From NCBI GenBank assembly GCA_937880095.1, contig CALFLK010000012.1, positions 112,346-176,345 of the forward strand: a stretch of 64,000 bases of DNA, read 5' to 3'. The translations under genes and the position numbers were made by a program. Source of the stretch: an uncultured Faecalibacterium sp. (lineage in GTDB: Bacteria; Bacillota; Clostridia; Oscillospirales; Ruminococcaceae). The notes under the pieces were generated by a model. It searched no databases. It was not told the DNA's origin and was given only the letters and a program-made list of their open reading frames with translations. Below, piece after piece: positions 54,200 through 62,151 of this stretch. Every line of letters starts with the position of its first letter. Within the stretch, counting starts at the first letter, position 1.

Positions 54200-55711
54200 T
54201 TACAGCTTTGCAGTCAGGCGATGTGCCTTATGTGCATTCTGCTTTTTGGTAAAGAAACTGCGGATGTTCTGGAAACCAGAAACAATGCCAGTGAAAACAA
54301 TAAAGATTTCAAGGCGGCCCAGCAGCATACCGATCATTTCAATAATCAGGGTTGCATTGTTGGTCATAGGACCGGTGATACCAATGGACAAACCAACCGT
54401 GCCCAGCGAAGAAGCAAAGTCAAACATTGCTTCGGTCAGACTGCAGTCAGCTGTGACGGTAATCAGCAGCGAACCCGTGATGAAAATAACAAAATAGGTG
54501 GTAAAGAAACCGAAGGTGTCATCAGCCAGATCTCGGTCGATGGGGGTTTTACCCTGTGCTTTTACATAATAGGGCGCTTCCACATCGTTGCGGGGAGAAA
54601 GACGGCGTTTGATATTGGTGCCAGCCATGCGAAGCATCAGATAGGCGCGGGAGATTTTCAAACCGCCTGCGGTGGAACCAATACCACCGCCGATGAACAT
54701 CATCAAAATCAAAACGCCGATTGCCAGTGCAGGCCATTCCGCATAGCTCATAGTGGAGTAACCGGAAGTGGAAAGCGCAGATACCACGTCAAAAGATGCT
54801 TTGCGCAAGCCTTCCAAGAAGCTGATACCCAGTCCATCTGCCAGAGAAAGGGCTGTGATGGGGATAAAGAATGCTAGCAGACCAAACATGAACCGCACTT
54901 CGCTGACACGGAAGAAGGATTTGAATTTTCCTTTTGCGAACAGCAGCAGGGCTGCAAAGTTGGTGGTGCCAATCAGCATCAACACGATAGTGATGATTTC
55001 AATGGAAAGGCTGTCGTAGGCGCCAATGCTTGCCAGTTTGGTAGAAAAACCACCGGTGGACAGGGAACACATGGAATGACAGATGCCGTCAAACCAGGTC
55101 ATGCCGGCAACATGGTAAGCAATCGTACCCAGAACCAGGCAGACATTGTAAATCAAAAAGATAGCGCGAGAGGTCTTTTTGATGTTGGGCATCAGTTTGT
55201 CGGGGTGACCCTCAGCGCTGTACAAATCCATAGAGTGCTTGTTGGAGATGATGACGATCATCATCATCACAAAGCCCAGACCGCCGCAGTACTGCATAAA
55301 GCTGCGGTGGAACAGATAAACCATGGGGGTAATGCTGACATCCATGGCAGAAAGACCGGTTGTGGTCCAACCGCTGACTGCCTCAAACAGAGCCTGTACC
55401 ATGGTCAGTTGATGACCAAATACAAAGGGCAGCGCACCAATGAATACGCCCCACAGCCAGACAAATAAAACCGTCAGGCTGGAGTGGGATACCGTTGCAC
55501 GCCAACTGGAGAAACCGTCACTGTCACGATGACCAAAGCGGCAGGCAAAAATGCCCAGCAGAATCGAACCGCAGCCGGGCAGCAAAAACGCCCACAGATA
55601 GGGAAAATCCTGGGGATAAAAAGGTAAAATCGCTGCAGGTGCTGACACCATCAGACCAATGAGAATCATCATTTTGCCGATGCTGGAGCATTCGGTGAGT
55701 TTCCGTTTCAT
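54200..55711 (-). CDS. trkH: TrkH/KtrB-family potassium channel subunit
   Basis: 503 residues with about ten membrane spans. The repeated M-P-M filters are visible: FEAVSGWTTTGLSAMDVS (T-T-G-L-S), MCSLSTGGFSTKLASIGAYDS, VVSALSTSGYSTMSYAEWP and ASSLGTVGLSIGITGP. It forms the K+ pore whose gating is set by RCK proteins encoded just upstream (55716-56381 and 56386-56850). Gene order RCK-RCK-trkH on one strand implies one operon. Confidence 0.93.
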   Translation of the reverse strand: MKRKLTECSSIGKMMILIGLMVSAPAAILPFYPQDFPYLWAFLLPGCGSILLGIFACRFGHRDSDGFSSWRATVSHSSLTVLFVWLWGVFIGALPFVFGHQLTMVQALFEAVSGWTTTGLSAMDVSITPMVYLFHRSFMQYCGGLGFVMMMIVIISNKHSMDLYSAEGHPDKLMPNIKKTSRAIFLIYNVCLVLGTIAYHVAGMTWFDGICHSMCSLSTGGFSTKLASIGAYDSLSIEIITIVLMLIGTTNFAALLLFAKGKFKSFFRVSEVRFMFGLLAFFIPITALSLADGLGISFLEGLRKASFDVVSALSTSGYSTMSYAEWPALAIGVLILMMFIGGGIGSTAGGLKISRAYLMLRMAGTNIKRRLSPRNDVEAPYYVKAQGKTPIDRDLADDTFGFFTTYFVIFITGSLLITVTADCSLTEAMFDFASSLGTVGLSIGITGPMTNNATLIIEMIGMLLGRLEIFIVFTGIVSGFQNIRSFFTKKQNAHKAHRLTAKL

Positions 55712-55715
55712 GCGA

Positions 55716-56381
55716 TTACCTCCCCGTCAGTGCGTGCACGACGACGTCCTTGTGGACACTGTTCAGAATTACGACCAGCGTATCGCCCTCATGGATTTGA
55801 ATGTCACCGTGGGGGATCACTGCGCCGTCACCGCGCATAATGCAGCCAATGGTTGCTTCACGCTGCAGCGCAATCTGAGAAAGGCTCTTGCCGACTACAG
55901 GGGAGTCGGCAGCAATGCGCACTTCGGCAATTTGCATCTGGCTGCTGCCGATGGGTATGACCGTGGTCAAATCGTCCAGGAATGCCTGCTGCTCGATGAT
56001 GCTGGAAATGGTCTGCGTCGCACAAACGACGCTGTCGACGCCCATCTGATAGAAAAATTCTTTCTTGGCAGGGTCGGAAAGCAGGCTGACGGTTTTGTTC
56101 ACATGGAACATTTTTTTGCAAAGTTCACTGGCAGCCAGATTGTATTCATCGCTGGAGGTCAGTGCAATGGAAAAATCACAGGAAGCAGCATCGGCTTCGT
56201 CCAAAATAAAGGGCTTGGTTGCATCACCATGCAGTACTTTCACACCTTTGATTTCTGCCAGCTCCATGCAGTCATCATAGTTTTCGTTAATGAGGGTCAC
56301 GCGGTAACCCTGTTTCAGCAAGGAAAGCGCAAGCACCTTGGTTTTGCTCTTTCCGCCAATCAATAGAACCTTTTTTGCCAT
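55716..56381 (-). CDS. TrkA-type RCK subunit with N and C domains (degenerate nucleotide loop)
   Basis: 221 residues. An RCK-N fold (KVLLIGGKSKTKVLALSLLKQG; GDATKPFILDEADAASCDFSIALTSSDE as separate strands) where the usual G-x-G-x-x-G is replaced by GGKSKT, then RCK-C (TTVIPIGSSQMQIAEVRI ... HEGDTLVVI). Its nucleotide loop looks non-canonical, so it may rely on the sister protein (56386-56850) for nucleotide sensing. It gates TrkH. Confidence 0.88.
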   Translation of the reverse strand: MAKKVLLIGGKSKTKVLALSLLKQGYRVTLINENYDDCMELAEIKGVKVLHGDATKPFILDEADAASCDFSIALTSSDEYNLAASELCKKMFHVNKTVSLLSDPAKKEFFYQMGVDSVVCATQTISSIIEQQAFLDDLTTVIPIGSSQMQIAEVRIAADSPVVGKSLSQIALQREATIGCIMRGDGAVIPHGDIQIHEGDTLVVILNSVHKDVVVHALTGR

Positions 56382-56385
56382 GGTG

Positions 56386-56850
56386 TTAGTCCTTTCCCAC
56401 TGCGGCGTGTACCGGGCAGTTCATATACGAGTTGATTTCCTGCGCAGACAGCAGCGAGGGGCATACCACATGAATGTCCTCTTCCTGAAAAACAAAACGC
56501 TTTTCCGGGTCACACAAACGTGCAACTACCTGCGGCACATGGAAAAGAGATTTTGCCATCTGTGCCACCAGAATATTGGTGTTGTCGCTGTCTGTGACAG
56601 CCACAACCGTGGATGCATTGGCAATCTGTGCTTCCTGCAGTCGGTCGATGTCGGTGCCGTCGCCAATGGTGTTCAGTCCGCCAAAACCGGACGACAACCG
56701 GCGGAAGGAATCGCCGCTCTTATCCATGACCAACACATTTTTGCCTTTATCAGAAAGTGTATTGGCAATCTTGGAGCCCAATCTGCCGCAGCCAATGATG
56801 ATGGTGTAATCATCGGATGCTTTTGCAGTTTTATCTGTAAAGAATCGCAT
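56386..56850 (-). CDS. TrkA-N-only RCK subunit
   Basis: 154 residues: classic Rossmann loop IIGCGRLGSKIANTLSDKG, acidic D at VLVMDKSGDSF, and GDGTDIDRLQEAQIANASTVVAVTD-type strands. There is no TrkA-C domain; it ends after ~150 residues. With the next gene it resembles a TrkA split into a nucleotide-binding half and a C-domain half. The pair probably forms the gating ring of TrkH. Confidence 0.88.
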   Translation of the reverse strand: MRFFTDKTAKASDDYTIIIGCGRLGSKIANTLSDKGKNVLVMDKSGDSFRRLSSGFGGLNTIGDGTDIDRLQEAQIANASTVVAVTDSDNTNILVAQMAKSLFHVPQVVARLCDPEKRFVFQEEDIHVVCPSLLSAQEINSYMNCPVHAAVGKD

Positions 56851-56910
56851 AACGCTATGTCCTTTCTGTTATCAAAAAATCATATCTGCGCGGATAGGGT
56901 GGGCAGGATG

Positions 56911-57093
56911 TTAAAGCCAGCCGAACAGCAGAGCCGCGGGATACAGCACGATTGCTGCAGCGAAGAAAACCGTTGCGACAAGACCAAACGGAATGCCGAC
57001 AAACAGTACAGCAAAGGTGACCCATGCAGGGCAGTCACTTAAATGAATCGGCTCTGCAGAAAAATGCATTTCCAATGCATGAATGGCTTTCAT
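56911..57093 (-). CDS. Small membrane protein upstream of the trk operon
   Basis: 60 residues from the ATG at 57093 with AAGGAGGGAGATGCACC (MKAIHALEMHFSAEPIHLSD). The C-terminal ~40 residues are a membrane hairpin (WVTFAVLFVGIPFGLVATVF; AAAIVLYPAALLFGWL). Small hydrophobic proteins beside K+ systems can be accessory subunits (KdpF-like in size only). It is probably the first gene of the trk operon. Confidence 0.65.
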   Translation of the reverse strand: MKAIHALEMHFSAEPIHLSDCPAWVTFAVLFVGIPFGLVATVFFAAAIVLYPAALLFGWL

Positions 57094-57168
57094 GGTGCAT
57101 CTCCCTCCTTGCAGATAACAGATTAACACGGCGCGCGTTAAGGGAGAAAAAGGAATGCAGTTTTTCTC

Positions 57169-57239
57169 TTAAGATAAGATTAAGATACGTCGGGGACAAG
57201 AAAAGCTGCTTAGACCCAATACTTTACACGGACTTTACA
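57169..57239 (+). promoter_or_regulatory. Pho-box-like repeats upstream of pstS
   Basis: TTAAGA at 57169-57174 and 57180-57185, and TTTACA at 57223-57228 and 57234-57239; each pair is spaced exactly 11 bp, the spacing used by PhoP/PhoB direct repeats. They lie about 90-160 bp before the pstS start and 4 kb before the phoBR genes of the same operon. Confidence 0.65.
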
Positions 57240-57327
57240 GAAACAGGATAACGGATTTGATGTGGGAAAAGTAAGATAGGGGTGTAGCCAAGAGAAATCA
57301 ATGAAACAAGATAAGGGAGTATCTAAT

Positions 57328-58173
57328 ATGAAAAAAGCAAAAGTAATTGCACTGGTGCTGGCAACTGTAGCAGCAGTAAATATGCTGACCGCCTGCACGA
57401 GCAAGCAGTCTGATTCGGTCGCTGACGGCAATTCCGCAATTTCCGGCACAATAGCAACCGACGGTTCTACTTCGATGGAAAAGGTGATCGGTGTGCTGGG
57501 TGAAGCCTTTGAACAGCAGAACGATGGTGTTACCTTTACTTATAATCCTACTGGTTCTGGCTCCGGCATTACGGCAGTACAGGAAGGCAGATGTGATATC
57601 GGTTTGTCCAGCCGTGCACTGAAAGAAGATGAAAAAGCATCGGGTCTGACCGAAACGGTGCTGGCATACGATGGCATCGCTATGATCGTCAATCCTGAAA
57701 ATCCTGTTTCGGATTTGAGCCTAGAACAGATTGCTGATATTTACACCGGCAAGATCACCAACTGGAATCAGCTGGGCGGCGCAGATGCCGAAATCGTGCT
57801 GATCGGTCGTGAAGCCGGCAGCGGTACCCGTGATGGCTTCGAAAGCATTACAGGAACCAAGGATACCTGCCTGTATCGTCAGGAATTGACCTCCACCGGT
57901 GACGTGATTACCGCAGTAGCAGGCAACCCCAATGCTATCGGTTATGCTTCTCTGGAAGCATTGAAGGATACCGTCAAAGCACTGACCGTTGATGGCGTAG
58001 CAGTTACCTATGATACCATCAAAGATGGCAGCTATGTGGTGCAGCGTCCGTTTGTGCTGGTAACCAAGAATGACAACGCTTTGACTGGTGCGGCACAGAA
58101 GTTCTTTGAATTTGCACTTTCGGAAGATGCAGTACCGCTGATCCAGCAGGCTGGCGCCGTAGCAACCCACTAA
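57328..58173 (+). CDS. pstS: Phosphate-binding lipoprotein
   Basis: 281 residues from the ATG at 57328 with AAGGGAG. Signal peptide and lipobox NMLTAC (Cys 23). Phosphate-site segments: GSTSMEKVIGVLGEAF, GSGSGITAVQEGRCDIG-like stretch (TGSGSGITAVQEG) and REAGSGTRDGFESI. It captures phosphate for the PstCAB transporter. A perfect hairpin separates it from pstC, so it is probably made in excess. Confidence 0.94.
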   Translation: MKKAKVIALVLATVAAVNMLTACTSKQSDSVADGNSAISGTIATDGSTSMEKVIGVLGEAFEQQNDGVTFTYNPTGSGSGITAVQEGRCDIGLSSRALKEDEKASGLTETVLAYDGIAMIVNPENPVSDLSLEQIADIYTGKITNWNQLGGADAEIVLIGREAGSGTRDGFESITGTKDTCLYRQELTSTGDVITAVAGNPNAIGYASLEALKDTVKALTVDGVAVTYDTIKDGSYVVQRPFVLVTKNDNALTGAAQKFFEFALSEDAVPLIQQAGAVATH

Positions 58174-58180
58174 TGTGACA

Positions 58181-58222
58181 GCAAAAAACAGCGGCTGTAC
58201 CATAGCAGCCGCTGTTTTTTGC
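58181..58222 (+). terminator. Attenuating hairpin between pstS and pstC
   Basis: GCAAAAAACAGCGGCTG (58181-58197) pairs perfectly with 58206-58222, whose end is a six-T tract. Typical partial terminator that gives more pstS than pstCAB mRNA. Confidence 0.85.
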
Positions 58223-58239
58223 AGGAAAGGGATCTTGGA

Positions 58240-59112
58240 ATGAACAAGAAGAAATACGGGATGGAAACGGCGATTCACGGCCTGTTCCTTTTGCTGGGAT
58301 TGGTTACGGTCGGCTGCGTGCTGTTGATTACGGTCTATCTGATCCTTGCGGGTCTTCCGGCAATTCGTGAAATCGGCATTGTGGATTTTATGTTTGGCAA
58401 GGAATGGGAATCTACAGCAGCGCAGCCCCAGTTTGGCATTCTGCCGTTTATTCTGACCAGCATTTATGGCACGGCGGGTGCAATTCTGCTGGGTGTGCCG
58501 GTAGGCTTTTTTACAGCAGTGTATCTGGCAAAAAAGGCACCGCCTAAAATCAAAAGCGTTGTGACGACCGCAGTCAGTCTGCTGGCGGGTATTCCGTCGG
58601 TGGTGTATGGTCTGGTTGGCATGATGGTTCTTGTACCGGGTATTCGCACTGTTTTTGGCGTAGCGGACGGAGCAAGCCTGCTGGCTGCTATCGTCGTACT
58701 GGCAATTATGATTCTACCTTCGATCATCAATGTTTCCATTACGGCGCTGGAGGCGGTTCCGTCTGAATATGAGGATGCATCTCTGGCGCTGGGTGCCACA
58801 CCGGAAGAAACCTGGTTTCGTGTATCCGTCCCGGCGGCACGCAGTGGTATTGCAGCTGCGGTCGTTCTGGGTGTAGGGCGTGCCATTGGTGAAGCAATGG
58901 CGGTAATGATGGTTTCCGGCAATGCGGCAAATATGCCGTCGCTGTTCCAAAGCGTCCGCTTTTTGACCACAGCGGTAGCGAGCGAAATGGCTTACTCCAG
59001 CGGCTTGCAGCGTCAGGCTTTGTTTTCCATTGCACTGGTACTGTTTTTGTTCATCATGCTCATCAATGTGTCTTTGGATTTCTTCTTGAAGCGGAATAAG
59101 GAGGGCGAATGA
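58240..59112 (+). CDS. pstC: Phosphate ABC transporter permease PstC
   Basis: 290 residues, six membrane spans; FGILPFILTSIYGTAGAILLG and the EAA loop SEYEDASLALGATPEETWFRV (split SEYEDASLALGAT, PEETWFRV) mark a PstC permease, with GRAIGEAMAVMMVSGN conserved. ATG at 58240 with GGAAAGGGATCTTGG. It overlaps pstA by 4 nt. Confidence 0.94.
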   Translation: MNKKKYGMETAIHGLFLLLGLVTVGCVLLITVYLILAGLPAIREIGIVDFMFGKEWESTAAQPQFGILPFILTSIYGTAGAILLGVPVGFFTAVYLAKKAPPKIKSVVTTAVSLLAGIPSVVYGLVGMMVLVPGIRTVFGVADGASLLAAIVVLAIMILPSIINVSITALEAVPSEYEDASLALGATPEETWFRVSVPAARSGIAAAVVLGVGRAIGEAMAVMMVSGNAANMPSLFQSVRFLTTAVASEMAYSSGLQRQALFSIALVLFLFIMLINVSLDFFLKRNKEGE

Positions 59113-59975
59113 TGGAAAACAATTCGATTTCTGCAAAGCGCAGAAGCTATATCCATCTCATGCGCTTTTTTATGGGCATTTCCGTAGCGCTGACCTGCGG
59201 GTTGGTGCTGTTCATGGTGATTTATGTACTGTATCAGGGATTGCCTGGTATTACATGGCAGTTCTTGACCACAAAACCCAGTTATCTGTCAGACAGCATT
59301 GGCATTCTGCCGGATATCTTAAATACGTTATACATCATTCTTGCCACATTGGCTTTGGTGATTCCAATAGGCGCAGGTGCAGCGGTTTACCTGACCGAGT
59401 ACGCACAGAATAAACGGTTGGTTTCAATCATCGAATATGCAGCAGAAACGCTTTCGGGTATTCCCTCCATCATTTATGGTCTGGTGGGTATGCTATTCTT
59501 CTGTGAATTTCTGGATATGCAGACCTCGCTGCTGGCAGGTGCGCTGACGCTGGTGATTATGAATCTGCCTACCGTGATGCGTACCACACAGGAAAGCCTG
59601 AAAACCGTTCCACAAAGTTATCGGGAAGGCGCATTTGGTTTGGGTGCAGGCAAATGGCGTGTGATTCGCACGGTTGTTTTACCCAGCTGTGTAGATGGAA
59701 TCGTGACCGGCTGTATCTTGTCTGTGGGGCGAATTCTGGGCGAATCCGCAGCACTGCTATTTACCGCAGGCTTTGCCCATGCACTGAACGGTTTTTTTGA
59801 GGGCTTGAACAGCGCGGGTGCAACCTTAACGGTAGCCTTGTATGTGTACGCAAAGGATCGGGGCGAATTTCAGGTGGCTTTCGCCATTGCTGCGATTTTG
59901 ATGCTGCTGGCGCTGGGAATCAATCTTGCAGCGACACTGGCTGGACGATATTTCAAAAAGAGGAGAAGTTTATGA
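59109..59975 (+). CDS. pstA: Phosphate ABC transporter permease PstA
   Basis: 288 residues, six spans. GILPDILNTLYIILATLALV, IYGLVGMLFFCEFL and the EAA loop PQSYREGAFGLGAGKWRVIR are characteristic of PstA; GRILGESAALLFTAG parallels PstC. It overlaps pstC and pstB by 4 nt each, so the operon is tightly coupled. Confidence 0.94.
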   Translation: MMENNSISAKRRSYIHLMRFFMGISVALTCGLVLFMVIYVLYQGLPGITWQFLTTKPSYLSDSIGILPDILNTLYIILATLALVIPIGAGAAVYLTEYAQNKRLVSIIEYAAETLSGIPSIIYGLVGMLFFCEFLDMQTSLLAGALTLVIMNLPTVMRTTQESLKTVPQSYREGAFGLGAGKWRVIRTVVLPSCVDGIVTGCILSVGRILGESAALLFTAGFAHALNGFFEGLNSAGATLTVALYVYAKDRGEFQVAFAIAAILMLLALGINLAATLAGRYFKKRRSL

Positions 59976-60727
59976 GCAACGCAATCACCGTGCAGGATCT
60001 GTGCCTTTGGTACGGAAATACGCAGGCACTGCATCATATCAATATGGAAATTCCGGAAAAAAGTATCACGGCGCTGATTGGTCCGTCCGGCTGTGGAAAA
60101 TCTACCTTTCTGAAAACCATGAACCGCATGAATGATTTGATCCCCGGCGTGAAGGTGTCCGGTACCATCGCTTACAACGGAAAAAATATTTTTGACCCGT
60201 CGGTGGATGTGAATATGCTGCGCAAGGAAGTGGGCATGGTGTTCCAAAAGCCCAATCCGTTCCCTATGAGCATCTATGATAATGTGGCATATGGTCCGCG
60301 CACCCACGGCATCACCAACCGTGCAAAGCTGGACGAAATCGTAGAACGCTCACTGCGGGATGCTGCTATCTGGGACGAGGTAAAGGATCGATTGAAAAAG
60401 AGTGCGCTGGGGCTTTCCGGCGGTCAGCAGCAGCGCCTGTGCATTGCCCGTGCGTTGGCGGTAGAGCCGGCTGTTTTGCTGATGGATGAGCCCACCAGTG
60501 CACTGGACCCGATTTCCACTTCTAAAATCGAAGAGCTGGCGCTGGCATTGAAAAAGAAATACACCATTATCATGGTGACCCATAATATGCAGCAGGCTGT
60601 ACGCATTTCAGACCAGACCGCATTCTTTTTGCTGGGCGAGCTGGTGGAATATGATAAGACGGAAAATCTGTTTGCACAGCCCAAGGAAAAGCGGACAGAA
60701 GATTACATTACAGGGAGGTTCGGCTGA
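59972..60727 (+). CDS. pstB: Phosphate ABC transporter ATPase PstB
   Basis: 251 residues. Walker A GPSGCGKSTF (about 36-45), Q-loop VFQKPNPFPMSIYDN, signature LSGGQQQRLCIARAL, Walker B VLLMDEPTSALDP, H-loop VTHNMQQA. The NPFPMSI loop is diagnostic of PstB. It drives phosphate import. Confidence 0.96.
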   Translation: MSNAITVQDLCLWYGNTQALHHINMEIPEKSITALIGPSGCGKSTFLKTMNRMNDLIPGVKVSGTIAYNGKNIFDPSVDVNMLRKEVGMVFQKPNPFPMSIYDNVAYGPRTHGITNRAKLDEIVERSLRDAAIWDEVKDRLKKSALGLSGGQQQRLCIARALAVEPAVLLMDEPTSALDPISTSKIEELALALKKKYTIIMVTHNMQQAVRISDQTAFFLLGELVEYDKTENLFAQPKEKRTEDYITGRFG

Positions 60728-61377
60728 TGAGAAAACGGTTTGATGAGCAGCTGGCGCTGCTGAATAAAGAACTGACTTCGATGGGTGCATTTTGTGAGGA
60801 GTCCATCGCCTCAGCAGCAAAAGCACTTTCCACAGGGGATAAGGCACTGATTCAGAAAACAGCAGTACTCAATCAGGAGGTGCGTCAGCAGGAACGGGAT
60901 GTGGAAGCACTTTGCCTGAAATTGCTGTTGCAGCAACAGCCGGTAGCAAAAGATTTGCGTCAGGTATCCGCAGCACTGAAAATGATTACCGATTTGGAGC
61001 GCATCAGTGAGCAGGCATCCGATATCGGTGAAATCGTCAATTTTATGAACGATTCCGCACTGCCCCGCCATGAGCGCATCAATGAGATGGCAAAAGCAAC
61101 CATCAAAATGGTGACAGAAAGTGTAGATGCCTATGTAAAGCGCAGTGTTTCGCTGGCGGAAGCCGTGATTGAATACGACGATGTGGTGGATCAGGCATTC
61201 AATGATGTAAAAAAAGATTTGATTCAGCAGATTGCAGAAAACCCGGACAGCGGAGAGTATGCACTGGACCTGTTGATGATTGCAAAATATCTGGAAGGCA
61301 TCGGCGATCATGCGGTCAATGTGGCAGGATGGGTGAAATTTTCAATTTTGGGCCATACGGCAGAGGAAGAACAGTGA
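60727..61377 (+). CDS. phoU: Phosphate signalling protein PhoU
   Basis: 216 residues, all helical, two PhoU repeats; each has the E/D-x-x-x-D metal site (RQQERDVEALCLKLLLQQQP region and LERISEQASDIGEI; KYLEGIGDHAVNVAGW near the end). It links PstB status to PhoR and damps the response. It overlaps the pstB stop by 1 nt. Confidence 0.93.
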   Translation: MRKRFDEQLALLNKELTSMGAFCEESIASAAKALSTGDKALIQKTAVLNQEVRQQERDVEALCLKLLLQQQPVAKDLRQVSAALKMITDLERISEQASDIGEIVNFMNDSALPRHERINEMAKATIKMVTESVDAYVKRSVSLAEAVIEYDDVVDQAFNDVKKDLIQQIAENPDSGEYALDLLMIAKYLEGIGDHAVNVAGWVKFSILGHTAEEEQ

Positions 61378-61476
61378 AGTATTTCATTCAAACAGGATTG
61401 CAGAAGGACTGTGGCATAGAGTATAATCATTTCTAAATTGAATCAAAACAACTACCAGAAAGAAGGGAACAAGAGC

Positions 61477-62151
61477 GTGATTTTCTGTGTTGAGGATGAC
61501 CAGGCGATTCGAGATTTGATGATTTATACCCTGCAAACCACTGGCTTTACCGCTACGGGATTTGATGGTGGAGAAGCGCTTTTTACTGCGTTGAAAAGTC
61601 AGCGTCCGCAGCTGATTCTGCTGGACATTATGTTGCCTGGGAAAGACGGCATTACGATTTTGAAAGAACTGCGGGCAAATCCGGAAACCGCGGATATTCC
61701 GGTTATCATGGCGACAGCGAAAGGTACTGAATACGATAAAGTCATCGGTCTGGATTCCGGAGCAGACGATTATCTGACCAAGCCGTTCGGTATGATGGAA
61801 ATGGTATCCCGCATTAAGGCGGTACTGCGCCGTACCGAGCCCAAAACACAGGCACATACGCTGACGGTAGGGGCGCTGACCATGAATACCAGTGAACATA
61901 CCGTTTGGAAAGATGGCGAGCGCCTGCAGCTAACCTTAAAAGAGTACGAAATGCTGAAACTGTTCATGGAGTGCCCGGGTCGGGTATTTACCCGCGACCA
62001 GCTGTTACAGCGTGTTTGGGGAACGGATTACTTCGGGGAGACCCGAACGGTGGATGTGCATATTGGTACGCTGCGTACCAAACTGGGCAGCTGCGGAGAC
62101 TGGATCGAAACAGTGCGCGGAGTGGGTTATCGAATGGAGGTACCACAGTGA
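61477..62151 (+). CDS. phoB: PhoB/PhoP-type response regulator
   Basis: 224 residues from the GTG at 61477 with GAAGGGAACAAGAGC; a TTG at 61438 is a weaker alternative. Receiver with acidic pair VEDD (6-8), D50 (ILLDIMLPG) and K in DYLTKPF; OmpR-type DNA-binding end with TLKEYEMLKLFMECPG and GVGYRME. It is expected to bind the 11-bp-spaced repeats upstream of pstS. Confidence 0.93.
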   Translation: MIFCVEDDQAIRDLMIYTLQTTGFTATGFDGGEALFTALKSQRPQLILLDIMLPGKDGITILKELRANPETADIPVIMATAKGTEYDKVIGLDSGADDYLTKPFGMMEMVSRIKAVLRRTEPKTQAHTLTVGALTMNTSEHTVWKDGERLQLTLKEYEMLKLFMECPGRVFTRDQLLQRVWGTDYFGETRTVDVHIGTLRTKLGSCGDWIETVRGVGYRMEVPQ

